Shown here one piece after another: positions 23,640 to 36,300 of a stretch of 64,000 nucleotides of DNA (its first letter is position 1; every line of letters starts with the position of its first letter). The notes under the pieces are model-generated. The model made no database searches. It had not been told where the DNA came from and was given only the letters and a program-made list of their open reading frames with translations. The DNA comes from Haliotis asinina. Lineage: Eukaryota > Mollusca > Gastropoda > Lepetellida > Haliotidae. The stretch is taken from NCBI RefSeq assembly GCF_037392515.1, contig NC_090281.1:42322645-42386644 (forward strand), given 5' to 3'. The translations under genes were made by a program, and so were the position numbers.

Positions 23640-24340
23640 CACATTAACAGTCAGTATCTTGTGTGGCCACCATCAGCCAGGGCACAAGCATTGGATACGC
23701 TGAGGTATAGAGTCACAGGGGCGAGTGATAAACGCCATTGGAATGTTTCTCCATTCTTGCTGCAAGGCCAAGGTCAGTTCTGCAACGTTGGCTGGCGGTA
23801 TCGGACGTCAGTCAACTCGTCTTCCCAGTTCATCCCAGAGGTGTTCGATAGGGTTTAAATCTGGTGAATACGCGGGCCAGTCCATCACATTGATCCCAGC
23901 TTGCTGGATGAAAGCTTGTATGACTCTTGCGGCGTGGGGACGTGCGTTGTCATGCTGGAAAAAAAACTGACGTCGGGGTCGTTGGTGACGGCGAAGTAAA
24001 GGAACGACTTCAGCCCTAAGAATTTCATCCACATAGCGCTGTGCTGTGAGATTCCCGTGGATGACATAAAGATCACTCCTGAAACGTGCATTTATTTCCC
24101 CTCAAACCATCACGCTTCCACCACCGAATCGATCTCGCTGTCGCACACATGCGTTGGCGTAACGTTCACCGTAAACTCGCTCTCGTCCATCAACAAATGA
24201 CACACAGTACCTCGACTCAGAAAAACACAATTCTGCGGAAGAAAAGTTGACGCCCATGCCGGTGAGCAAATTGTCGTCGGGCTTGGCGGTGACGTGGCTG
24301 TAAGATGGGACCACGGTAGGGCGTCATTGGACACCTCATT
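23640..24340 (-). mobile_element. Tc1-like DNA transposon remnant (DD34E)
   Basis: Two collinear stretches in one - strand frame encode the C-terminal two thirds of a Tc1 transposase. Seen are SRYCVSFVDGRERVYGERYA, then FFQHDNARPHAARVI and DWPAYSPDLNPIEHLWDEL. Thirty-four residues separate the Asp of HDN from the Glu of NPIEH, the Tc1 DD34E spacing. The Trp expected after GGGSVMV is a TGA stop, and another stop follows GRRVD. The N-terminal paired-box-like DNA-binding region is absent, and I could not find terminal inverted repeats, so the ends given are those of the recognisable coding part. Confidence 0.8.
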
Positions 24341-26691
24341 TTCATTGGATATAATTTTTGAAACAATATTCGAAAAAATCCTCTATGCGTTTTCAAAGTC
24401 CTTCAATATATTTACATGACACGATATTGTATGACACAATCCTGAAAATGGACGCACATGCTAATATCATGCGACCAAGGGTATTAGCACGACAAAATGA
24501 GTAATGTTTTTCGTGTTATGAATATAGTTTGTCGTTCTTTGTGTTTAGTTTTTCCATTTAATTATTCAGAGAGGTTAAATTCATCATTACAGTAAGATAA
24601 ATTGAGGTTTAATAAGTTCCTTTGCTTCGGTCAGTGATAACATTCTGATACTATGGAAAATATGGGTTGTTGCATTATTTGTTTCCATGTGTATATGAGC
24701 CTCATATACTAAGCACACCACATGATATTAACTGGTATGTCATGAGTTCATGGCCAGAACTGTTCTTGGAGATTTGCCGTTCGGCCATTTAGAGTTGAAT
24801 GACAGTAGCTAATGAAAAATCACTTTATGCAATTGGGGTATTTAGTTTCCCATCCAGATTGCAGACATATTCATTCAACATGATCGCAAAAATGTTCATA
24901 TTTCACAATCTTTTTGAACAGCTTATGTAGCACCATATAAATCAATTGTCAGTTTTCACATACAAAAAAATCCAGTGATTTCGATGTCAGGAAATGTATT
25001 ATTCAAAACAGCTGGAAGTGCGATAACACACGCGCTTCATTGTTTTCGAAAAAAACATGGTGGATATCAAATTGTATTCAGACACACAAGTCCACAACCT
25101 AATTAGAGCAAAACTTCTGTGCGTAAAGGTGATTTTTTTCAGCTTTCAGTCCTTTTGCAGATTTAAGTCCATACTTGTATATACTTAACAGTCCTTTCCG
25201 TTAATGGTTCGAGAGGAGCGCGCTTGATACATCAGATCCAGTGTGTTTGCTGCACGCATATCCTGTCACAACGAGACAATATATCTTATCAGCCGATAAT
25301 GATGTAGAGAGTAGATACACGACGCAGCAACTGGAGTCTGCCATTAGTACTGAGTACGTCCATGAGAAGGTAATTGCAGTGGGACTTGTGCAAGTATTAA
25401 AGGTGTTGTGTGTGTATGCTCCGTGGTATATTACTCAGGTACATCACTCCTTGGCAGGGATTTGTAGACAAACAATACCTTCCGGTTCAACGCATCGCCG
25501 TGTCATGGGAAATTAGCTGTCCTTATTGTGCTGTTGCCTATTGATGAACAATTCTGACTTCTGGAAGATGAGCATGTTGAGTTTTTAAACCTACAGTATT
25601 TACAGAAACACTGAAAAAAGGTTAGGGCCTTTAGCAACCAGAAAAGAACATAGACGTACATGTATAATGACAAGCCGCTCAAAAATAATTAGCTGTTCTT
25701 TGATGTCTGCTACAACAAAGCGAGAAAACAAACGAGAAGATGTCTCTATGTTTTCAGAATTTCATATATCTGACATTCAGTTCGAAGTGTTTCCATCTGA
25801 AAGTACAAATTCAAAATTTAGCTTTACTTTCAGATTGAGTGCGTTTTCAATGTGGCATAAGTTATGAACACCCATCTATAGCCAAAAGGCAATCCAGAAA
25901 ACGAACATTTTTCAAGCATACATTTGCTATGGCTATGTTTGTCCGTCAAACTCCCTCGCATGGCTCACAGGAAGCTTATTGCTGGTGCCCCACGGAATAT
26001 TGCCGTGGTACTCTCTCACTTGTTAAATTCCAGAAAATGATTTCCAAAGAGTGCTCAATAGTTGTATTCAGCAACATTGTCATGGTGATGGCAGAAGGGT
26101 ATGGAGAGGAGATAGTGTTCAACTTCGTGAAGGTGATGATGAGCAGTTTGAGTGTGATTCAAACGTTATCTGTCACACGTTTACTGCATGTTCAATATGC
26201 CCAGCAATTGAAACTTCCCCTTTGTTTTCGGAAAATTAGTCTTCATCCTCATTCTAGCTATCCGCTCTCATCATAAAGCCAACCACAAAGACAAGTGTAT
26301 TTCAACAGCATAGAAGCTGGAATCTAAAACGTAAACCGAGAGGTGCTATGTAGATTGTAAGTGGGCGGGGCCTATTTCAGATAATGCTGCAATGTCATGG
26401 ATACATGGGCCCCATCTGTATACTGTCTTCATCGCCCATTAGTAGATGACAGCACTTCGTGAAACTTTAGTTCTTCCGGTTACACACAACGTACACTTTG
26501 TCCGGTCTATTAAAGTCAGATATAGCGGTCGGGCAATCTGGAATCAAAACTGGTTCTTTAATATACATTTGTCACTGGAAACCTGGTACCCGCCTCGCAT
26601 ATCTCACAATGGCGCGCGCAAAGGGACCCGGGAATCACCGTTTCACCAGGAATAGCGTGCGTCTCCACATGATTGATTCAAGCCACTGTAA
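24341..26691. other. spacer, nothing recognised
   Basis: The largest open frame, 25839-26276, has no recognisable domain. No repeat or RNA feature could be supported. Confidence 0.5.
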
Positions 26692-26795
26692 CCATGCTCG
26701 ACTAATGCTGACAGAGGATGTGGTCCCGTTAGTTGCCTTTTACAACAAGCATGGCTGGGTTGCTGAAGATCAGTACTGACCTGGATCTTCACAGG
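26692..26795 (+). mobile_element. dispersed repeat type B, 3' end fragment
   Basis: GTTAGTTGCCTTTTACAACA, AGCATGGCTGGGTTGCTGAA and GATCTTCACAGGT are the 3' end of the type B repeat. Confidence 0.6.
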
Positions 26796-27419
26796 TCAGT
26801 TATCACGTAATGGCATAAAGATCCACTGCATTGCAAAGCGATACGTACCTTTCTGAAAGATCACATAAGCCGGTCATTATTGTAAATATTCACCAAATAT
26901 TTAACATCAGAATGAACGATTCTTTGTATGTTATATCTTAAATGACACACTGTGTTGACAATTTCCGTGATCTCGGCGGGGACGAGTTGCCTCTCGTTGA
27001 TGAGAAGAGGGGTCGGTTTTTGCTTCTCAATATCAGATCAGTAATGGCCGGACGCTCTCAAATCCCTTGTTAGTCTTTGAGCCCGAGAACTGGTCGCAGA
27101 GAGATTGATAAGACGTGCAGCTCAATAAGCTGCCCAGGTCGCAAGGTGAAGATGAAACCAGAGTCCATCCGTCTAAATAAAGGTGACAGCAAACAGCACG
27201 ACATTACATGAGCAGAAAATGTAATAACAACATTTGGTTAGCCCGTCAACACACGGGCCAATGTTGCTTACACTAAGGAGATTCTTCAGCCGCCCCCGTC
27301 GTAATGAAACTGTGAAGATGGTGCTGTTTCTGCCCGTGATGTCGTGTCATGTCGAGGATTGAAGAACTTCGAGACAAGAACACTGAATGAAGACTAACTG
27401 CGTTCCGGGACCAGATAGT

Positions 27420-27573
27420 GCGTGCGTGAGGTTTTACGCCGAGTTTAGAAACATTCCAGCAACATCACAGCGGGTGACACCGAAATTAGACTCCACGCAT
27501 TGTACCCATGTGGGAATTTGAACTCGAACTTCAGCATGACGAGCGAAGGCTTTAACCACTACTTCGTGCATTA
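27420..27573 (-). mobile_element. SINE type A
   Basis: GGTTTTACGCCGAGTTTAGA at one end, GTACCCATGTGGGAATTTGA in the middle and GGCTTTAACCACTACTTCGT at the tRNA-like head, all in reverse orientation. Confidence 0.7.
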
Positions 27574-28243
27574 ACACAGTCACGTGCAACATGATCAACG
27601 TTTAATATCAGGACATCCCATCGCCACCAGCTGTTTGCAGGTGTTGTCGGTGTCGACTCCGGCGACGTAGCCATCATGAACTGTCGTGGTTTCACAACGA
27701 AAAAAAAGAAAGAAATTTACCACTGACTGAATTCCTTAACGTTCATTTACACAACACCCACTCGCCCAACAAGTGTGACACCAAAGTATGACTTTGATGA
27801 AAAAATAGTTCATTGAATCTGTGACATGCTAACACACTCACTCAACACAGTCACGTTCCACGCACGTACGGCGACTCTCATTTAAAAGATCAAGGACCTA
27901 TCTAAATATATAATCACCTGTGTATGTGTGTACTTCATGTTTTTTTACAAGTCTCACTAAAAATATAGAGATCGTTTAATCTATCTAATAACCCAGAGTT
28001 ATCGATGGTTTTGTGTTTCTTTGTTTGTTCTTTTTTAAAGAAATCACCTCAAAGTTGATGAATAAATCGATTTTTATTACAATAAATTATTTTTCTGGAG
28101 GATTTTTCTTCCTGTACTATAACCCCAAGGAATAACCCTGACCACACTTCAACAAACTTTTACCTACATGAACTTGAAATTGGTGCAAATGATCATGCGC
28201 TTATCTTGTATTATTTGTTTAAACTTTAGGAGAGTTATCACTT

Positions 28244-28309
28244 CCTGACGACAGTATGATTTTGTGCAAATGTAATTCTGCATTTCCACAAAATTACACT
28301 ACCGTCAGG
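28244..28309. repeat. short imperfect inverted repeat
   Basis: CCTGACGACAGTATGATTTT is complementary, with a few mismatches, to AAAATTACACTACCGTCAGG, with about 20 bp between the arms. Possibly a tiny MITE remnant. Confidence 0.4.
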
Positions 28310-28589
28310 TAGTGTCTGGTTAAAACAAGAACATGTTCTCATGAAACAGGTCACTCAGAAGGCGTGTTCGCGGAAGCTTTGTCCAAATTACTAGTATCAG
28401 TTGAAGCCAAGTGGTCTGTGCAAGCGCTACTGCCAGGTGTAGGCGATAACTGGTACGTGGCCATAACTGATCTCTAACCAGTATAAGTGGGTGGTTTCAG
28501 TCTTCATAACCACATTGGCAGTGAAGGACCTTCAGACTCTGACTGACAGGGTAGCATGAGGAATGTCAGCTCAATATCACTGCTGATTT

Positions 28590-28595
28590 TTTATT
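28590..28595 (-). terminator. candidate ENDOG polyadenylation signal
   Basis: TTTATT on the + strand, about 190 bp past the ENDOG stop codon on the - strand. Confidence 0.45.
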
Positions 28596-28785
28596 GAAAA
28601 AATAGAAATGACAAAGCAAACAACACACTTTTGAAACAAACGTCACACGCAGCTAACATATTAAAATCCCAATCAAACACCCGTAGCCTCACAGACAGGC
28701 ACACACAGACACACACGTGTATACGCAAACGCTATTAATAACTTGTCAAATAACAGCACAGTTCCCAAGACATCGTGATTGCTAT

Positions 28786-31262
28786 TCACCGCTTCACACC
28801 ATTAATTTTATGAAACATATTCCTAGGAATCTTGTCAAAGAGGAGAAATCCAGCTGACCGTTCGATGGCATCCAAAGGCCAGAAGTATTTCTTGAGAGGT
28901 GTGTCTGCTGGAAGCATCTGATTAGGCATGACGTAAGACTGGAGTTCAAACTGACCAATCTGATTCTCGATGACAATCACTTTAAAGAAGTGAGTGGGAA
29001 CAGCCACGTGATTTTGTCCAATGACTTCGTACTTGACGTATACTTTCCCGTCAGCCTCCAGACTGAAACATAAGACATCTTCGTGACTATCACTGATTAC
29101 CGCGCAGCATCAACGTTAATGAACAGGAACATCTATAAAGAATCAACTAGCAGAACTAAACGTACTGTAAGAGTGCAGCAGCTCATCGTAGATGTGTCCT
29201 GATATGGGCGTGAGTAAGTGTTTCAGGGCGCTGGATGCAATATTCCACGAATATCACGGAAGGGGACACCAGAAATGGGCGCCACATATTGTTCTCAAGA
29301 GGTAAATCGAACCGGGTCTTCGCCTTGACGAGCGAAAGCTGTAAGCTGAAGCTCCAGTATAACCCATGTGACCATGCTACAGTCTGGGTGTGAGTCTGAT
29401 GTCAATATTGCTGGAACAGTATTTCAGATTCAGCTGTAATTAACGTGTCCCAAGAGTGGTAAAAGTTGCTGGGGTCACCAAATACTGACTAAAATGGGCC
29501 ACAGGACTTCTACACGCCCAAGACCACAGAGGCCAGCAGTAAGAAGGAATATCAGACATACAACCAAACGTCTTCATAATATGGTTTCTGTTTTACTCCA
29601 TTTCACATTTTGAATACTTACGAAATGATTTCATACATCAAAACACTAAAGATAGTTGTTATGTGATTATTCGAGTATTACACAGCACTGCGTCTAAGCA
29701 AGCCTCGAAATTCAGGTGGTAGAAATAATCTTTGCAAAAGAACCGAAAAAAGTGGATCGAATGGTCAGAGTGCCTGCTGTCCAAGATCGGGATCTAATGG
29801 TGTGTCGTTGGCCTATGCTGTTAGTTATCATTTTCTCTGGATCCCATTCACCAGTGACGATCCAGGTTAGAATTGATCTTCAGACACCAATGCTTGTCGT
29901 AAGTCTGACGGGATCGTGTGGTCAGGTTGGCTGACTTGCTCGATGCATGTCATCATATCCTAACTGCATAAACGGATGCTCATAAAGTCAATCACCATAT
30001 TGTCTGGTCCGGAATCAGTTATTTACAGTCTTATAGCTGCACATTTAACAATAAACAACAAAGCAAACATTCCTTCAGTTTATCCCCTGGTTAAACATTT
30101 CTATGTGACTCACCGAGGAAGATAGAGCGGTCCCGTGCAGACGTACACGTTCTTGTTGTTCCTGGCCACGGCGCGGACGTACTTTTCCAGGTTGTTCCAG
30201 AGTCCGCGGTTAAAGCCTTCGCCCACCTAAGCACATTGAAAGAACAACTTTGATGATTTACTCGCCATTAGGTATAGGGTGAGTCTGCTCTAAATACTTG
30301 AATCATTAAGTGCTCGAAGAGATACAATTATGCATAGGCAGTTCATGCATGGACCACACATTAACTTATATAAGGATCGTCGGGATAAAATAATGTTCCT
30401 ACTGAAGGGTAAAAAGCTACATTTTCCCCCGTCACGACTCGCGTATGCCGTAGGTTATTTGTACAGTTTGGGATGATAATTCGTTTAACAAATAGAGGAA
30501 CACTTGTACTTTCATGTGTTCCCTTATTTGTTTCTATATACCAGTATAGTATAACCTGGACAAATCCGCGATCTGCACACATGTAAGTGTTACCGTCTTG
30601 TTGCCGAAATTGAGCCTGACACATAACAGTAGTAATTTTTCCATGAGATTTTGTACGGACAGTCCTAGCTCGGAGACTTAAACTGTATTCAGTCAGCGAG
30701 AGTCAACCATACAGCCTACCTGGGGAGACACGTTACTGAGGAAAAAGGTTTGGTCCAGAGCGTTCTGTGATATTCTGTGATTCTGTGCAGCCGCAAGATG
30801 TCCTTTATCGTATGGTGTCCTTCTGTAGTCATAGTTCGTAGATCGGAAATACTGGTGAATTGAAGTATCCTCCCTAAATTCAGAGTTCCGCCGATTCACC
30901 GATTCATCGTATGAGAGATTTTGAGGCGTGAGGTGCTCGAACACCCAGTGGGCGTTCTTGTTACGTCTGTCGTACGACATCACATAATTATCAAATGTTC
31001 GAACTTGGTCAAAACCAGGAAAGCCGAATCTCATGATCTCCTGAGATCTATTCACGGGGATGACTGACGATGACTTCCGTCCCGACTCTTGTACTGGGGT
31101 ACCGACATCGTCCAGCTTCACAGCCAAAACGGACGGGAACCCTGGTAGAAATCTTCTCTCCTTGTTCACGGGTTGTATCCATCGTTCTAACTTTGTGCCA
31201 GCTAGAACACCAATCCCGAGAGACACTGATGACACTATCGGAATAATACTCTTCCGGAACAT
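28786..31262 (-). CDS. ENDOG: endonuclease G, mitochondrial (three exons)
   Basis: A sugar-nonspecific nuclease of the beta-beta-alpha-Me (DNA/RNA non-specific) family, normally in the mitochondrial intermembrane space. Exons are 30720-31262, 30114-30226 and 28786-29062, with consensus GT-AG borders. They join to 933 nt and 310 residues; human ENDOG has 297. I chose the ATG at 31262 because MFRKSIIPIVSSVSLGIGVL resembles the membrane/targeting N-terminus of other EndoG proteins. An upstream in-frame ATG at 31355 would add 31 residues. Family signatures are FREDTSIHQYFRSTNYDYR, then DKGHLAAAQNHR, then TFFLSNVSPQ, LWNNLEKYVR, VYVCTGPLYLP and HVAVPTHFFKV. The active-site motif, usually DRGH, reads DKGH here (residues 152-155). 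Introns hold a type A SINE and a type B repeat. It is head to head with GTF2B. Confidence 0.93.
29207..29364 (-). mobile_element. SINE type A in ENDOG intron 2
   Basis: GCAATATTCCACGAATATCA, GACACCAGAAATGGGC and AATCGAACCGGGTCTT correspond, in reverse, to the SINE tail, body and B-box region. Confidence 0.7.
29858..30053 (-). mobile_element. dispersed repeat type B in ENDOG intron 2
   Basis: ACACCAATGCTTGTCGTAAG, GGATCGTGTGGTCAGGTTGG and TGTCTGGTCCGGAATCAGTT match the type B repeat in reverse. Confidence 0.65.
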
Positions 31263-31355
31263 TTCTGTACATAACGTCTCATCTAAAACAAACGTGAGCG
31301 CAGTTGGGGGAATCCCCGTAATGCTATTCTCCATACAACATACATTTGGCAACAT

Positions 31356-33334
31356 TTCGGCTTCGGCGATCTTACTTGTTATTCTGTTTTTGAACGATCG
31401 CGAATCCCGTGTTTTTCTTACATAAGAATATATGCTTCATGTTCAGTGTTCAGTACATGACGGAAGGTGAGTCTATGGACGCTGTAGTCAGAAATGCATG
31501 TGTAGTTTTATCATGACATCATTTTAAATTATTGAATTGGGCGAATCATTGGCTATTCTCTCTTCACTCTGCTCAGTGGTTTCAGGCACATTCACACTCG
31601 ACAGCAGTTTGGTCGTCGGCAAGCCGATATTGTGAGAAGCCTATTTGGTGAATAGAAGGGATGCATTAATGAAATGAAGAGACACAGTCAGTCAAAAGAC
31701 GGAATGAAGAGCACTGGATGCATCTAGTCAAAAGTGAATGGATTTTGTTTTTGCTGTATTAGATATACGAAACGCGTTGACCTAAGTAAAACTCTTGATT
31801 ATTACATTTAGTAATAACAGCAGTATTTTAATTTCATATACCTTATGTTAAACAGTCAGTTGTGCTTACAACAGGTCCAGTACAAGTATGTTGTATAAAC
31901 TATCCCTTACTTGCCTGGACGACTTGAGTTGTTTGTTGTGTATTATGTTGGTTGTTCATACACGAGACATCTACCAGTGACTGATTTTTTCAGAGAGTGA
32001 GTGGGTGAGTGAGTTTAGTTTTCGCTGCTCTCAGTGAAATTCCAACTATATAGCGGCGATCTGTAAAAAAACGAGTCTGGGTCAGACAATCCAGTGATCA
32101 ACAGCATGAGCATTGATTTGCGCAATTGGGAACCGCGACGACTTGTGTCAACCATGTCAGCGAGCTCGACCACCCGATCTTTGAGCGGCACCGTCGGACG
32201 ATGATCACCCTCACTCGGACCACCCTTTTGGAGATTTGGTCAGAGAAACATTGTGACTGGTGTACTAGTAACAGATGTTTGGTTGAGGGCAATTCTGGAC
32301 GTAATTCAGTCAGTTTGATGCGGATGGGTCTCAGATTTCTATGCACGAATACATGTACACGCCAATACATGGCGATACATTTTGCGCTAATTCATTGTTG
32401 GCCATCTGTTCGCCAGTGTCATGTTGTTTGTATTGTGTGTGATCTGTGTACTTATACATGTGTGAAAAGAGAATCAGAGATTTTTTCTTTTATTTTTAGC
32501 TTACAGTGTCGAGAGGTTAACCTCATGGTGCTGACGGATATGTTAAAATAGTTTCGGATTAGAACGTGAGATCAGAAGGTCTTCTTTTTTATGTACCCGA
32601 TGGGCTCTGCTAGGCATATTGTGGCCACTTCAAGGCAGATTAACCATTGGGTGACCTTATTTAAGTTTCAAATGGTTATTCACTTCGTTGTAACGATGAC
32701 AACAAAAAGGCGAAGATAATTCGCGAAGTCGCATGATTCTCATCGGTAATCAACTTTCGACAAACATAAATAATCACAACTGCCTATTTCCACTTTATAT
32801 AACATATATATAATGTCTAATTACATGCAACCGAGCACGTGTTACATTATCCAGTAACTCCGTATCCACATGTGTACTTCAGATCTAATCAATCCTTGTT
32901 ATATCAACACATTATATCATATACTATACACTTAAAACACTATACAGAGTGTGCATGTCTCCTAACATATTCGTCTTAACGTACATTTTTGTGTATTTAA
33001 TAACAGAAAACAACTGAGACTTGATAATAGTTGTCCTGATAAATGTATCGTGACGTCAGCACTAGGAAATACCCAAATCGTTGTGGGGCATGCTTATTCG
33101 CGATAAGGGGTGTTGAAGAATTAAACGTGTTGCAAATAGCCGCTAATTTGAACTACGTATCACACATTGACGATGAAACTTATCTAAAACATATACTTAA
33201 AACATTACTTCAACATCGCCCTAACATGCCCTCCTTGCGTTCTTAGAAGGCATGTGACCTGCGGTTACTCACCCTCCGCAGTCAAACATGGAATGATAAG
33301 AGGCTCGGATTCCCTTGTAAATCATCAAATCAAC
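31356..33334. other. ENDOG-GTF2B intergenic (divergent promoters) region
   Basis: About 2 kb between the two divergent start codons. Both promoters and 5' UTRs should lie here, but I see no clear TATA box or initiator. A type B repeat sits at 31993-32181. No open frame resembles a protein. Confidence 0.5.
31993..32181 (+). mobile_element. dispersed repeat type B, 5' two thirds
   Basis: GAGTGGGTGAGTGAGTTTAG, AACGAGTCTGGGTCAGACAA, TCCAGTGATCAACAGCATGA and GCGCAATTGGGAACCG. The best-preserved forward copy of the type B repeat here. Confidence 0.7.
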
Positions 33335-36300
33335 ATGGCCGGCAAAGGGTAAGGATATGGTGTCATGGGAGTCAGTATACTTCGGTGTTTTGTCCTTGTT
33401 ACACAAGATTTTAAATATCTGTCGGTTTTTCTGATCACATAGATTCTAGGAAGTAAATTATGACCAAATTCATAGCAATAGGTGGTAATCTGAACGCGCT
33501 CGAACTGAGATAGAACGGATTGTTCGGTATTCGTTCACAGTCATCTCCTTTGTGCTGTCCCGCCGAATATTCTAAGGTACAAGGCTCCCGAAATGTTGTA
33601 TGGAAATTGAAACCATAGTGGCCATTCTAATGTCAAAACCACTTACACGAATTTTGGTTTTCGTTTTCGATGAATACAGTTAGTTATAATGAGGTAAATG
33701 TCATTTGATAAGTATACTGGCGTCTCCTATTCTCGCGCTACTTGCGAATATCAGCTGAAAAAATAATATAAACAGTTCTTTTCGTATGTAGGCTTGTTGT
33801 CTTTAAATGAAGAGATTCCCCCTCTAACATCTGCATCAATTAACTGCTTGATCCATCAAGTGTATTATCTCATTTGGTTGTATACCGCCGACTTTTCGAG
33901 GCGTCTCCTATTCTCGCGGTACAACGAGAAAGTAACGTTATTACGTGTAAGGAAGGGGAATCTTATCGGGAAAGGCGATTTACGATTTTTCCGAGTTGGT
34001 TAAAACTCATGAATATTCATTACAGTGCACAATTTTGATAATTCACAGACTTGGGCCACTTAATTCCTACTTACTGGTCAATAAATAATGTAAACAACCG
34101 CTAAGTATCACACATCGGCGACCTCGGCAGAAAATGTGTTTACCGCAAGAATAGGAGATGGCCCTATATATATAGATATATGTATTTGGTACTAAATACA
34201 AATAATCATTACTGGGAATAGTGGATTATTTGCAAATAATTTGCGCTGAAATACTATACTGCATACACTTACCTTTAAAGTTTTTTGAATGGTTCACTGT
34301 TCTATGGGTATAACCCAGGTCAGACAGTCCGTCGTAAGCCTTCCCACAGTCCATAACAATAGGACTACCCCTACCAGTTTCCTACAAATAATATCAAGTA
34401 ATGTCCATTGGTCACGTGTCTCTACAGGAACAAGAAAGAACTCTCTAGTCTCCCTACAAATACCACCCAAAACCCACTGACCGTCTACCATCCTACCCCT
34501 ATGATACTTACTTTTCCCAGATTTACTTTCGTCAATTCCCACTGTCAAGCCAGCCCTTCCAGTTCTGTCCGAACCATTCTTTGCAACCATCGCAGAGCAT
34601 ACCTCTCTACAATACATGAAATAGTCCAATATATATTTCTCTTGAGGTTTCTAGGACTTTCCCAGCACCATTACAATCAACACTCCTTTCTCTGATTGTG
34701 TCTGCATATGACATTTTGTATGAGCAAAGCAGTAGGTGAGCAAAACTGTTTGTCTCAGTGACAGATTCGACCCAGAAGAGGCAACAGCCAATACTTCCCT
34801 AGCCTACTCGGCTTTGCGCGGCCTATTTAGTCAAAAAGTACCTGGTCCATAACCTTGCTGGAGTCATCCTCGATATATCCAGGGTCTACGTTCTGATAAG
34901 TCTCCACTAATGTATTACCTCCCTTTGCTGGCTCCGCCTTCTCACAGTAACCAATCAGCTTGGTCGCTATTATAACTGAGCTTGCCAGTGTTAACAAAGG
35001 TAGCGGTCGCAACTGCGAAGGTTTGCTCGCAGTGCGACTCAGATTTTAGGGAAATCATACAAACAAATTGACAAAGATGACAAGAATTTTTATGGATGAT
35101 CAACTTCTTTATTGCAGGGTAGCGACGTTTCGGTATAGATTCTTATACCGTTTTCAAGCGTGTGGGGAATGGCAGGGGGAGTACAATATATATACAGCAG
35201 AGATGAGCATGTGATGACAATACAACAATAACAGGATTAACAATAACTATTTGAGGTAACAATACATTAGAGAAGTGTTGAGGTAAGCTGATTAAGGACT
35301 GAAGCCAGCGGGGGGGGGGGGGGAGAGAGGGTGAGTTGACAGAAGCCAGGGTGAGTTGAGTGGATAAATTGAGACTGGGGGCCAGAGTGGGTTGATTAAT
35401 TAGTGTTAATGATGCAGTTGAATGCCGGGGATTGACAGGTCCGAAACGTTAAAACAACATATGCAAGAACTCCTTCTATCGCTTACACATAACCTCTGCA
35501 TTGTTTCTGTTGCCAAGTATAATCGTTTAGATAATTAAAAAAACGAAAGTGAGTTGTGATTGGTTTGCTCAACTTCCCAGCATAGACACCTGATTGGATC
35601 AAAAGACAGTCAAGGGAGGTAATAAATTTATCTGGTAGAGCCGTAGATGCGTCCAGGGTATAGTGGAGACTTATCGGAACGTATACCCTGGAGGTATCGA
35701 GGATGTGCAGGAGTAGGAATATCATAGAATGGACATTTCTCTTCATTTTCTCCAAGTGCTCAAGCAGGCGTAATGTTACTGTTTCAGTGCATGCTACAAA
35801 TTGTTTTACATAAGAAGTTTTAATGGCAACTGTTTGCTCAAAATGCCTTGACTCATGCAAAAGAAAACAGATGAATAACACATTAATTCTAATAAACTGT
35901 GTTGGATGTTATAATGTGAAAAAAGGCAATTAGACTAGCTCCAAGGAACTCTTGCTAAGACTAGAGTGGATCTGACCGATGCAACCAACCAGGGAGACTA
36001 ACAAAGGGGAGCAGTAACGCTTCGAAAAGCCTCTTAACATATGTTTGCAGGTCATTGTGTAACCAGTATAGCCAATGTGGTGGCAACTTAGTATTTAAGA
36101 TTGAGCCAGCTGGTAAAAATTGGGTGAGTGTTGTGACAACTGAAAACCTACGTGTAGAAGATAAGTTAACTATTTTGTCACTTCAGTTTAAGTCAAATAA
36201 TGGTTATTAGTGTCAGTATTAGTACAGTAGATTTGTTTCAAGTTTCAAGTCAGCATGTTATAGCTCACTGGCTTTCATTCTTGATTCACTGCAAAATTGT

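Larger units (their letters stand above)
26796..28585. other. spacer upstream of the ENDOG 3' end
   Basis: Contains a type A SINE (27420-27573) and a short imperfect inverted repeat (28244-28309). No gene seen. Confidence 0.5.

Noticed and set aside
30361-30624. 87-codon frame inside ENDOG intron 1
   Set aside because: The EndoG protein is complete without it, and it matches nothing in the family.
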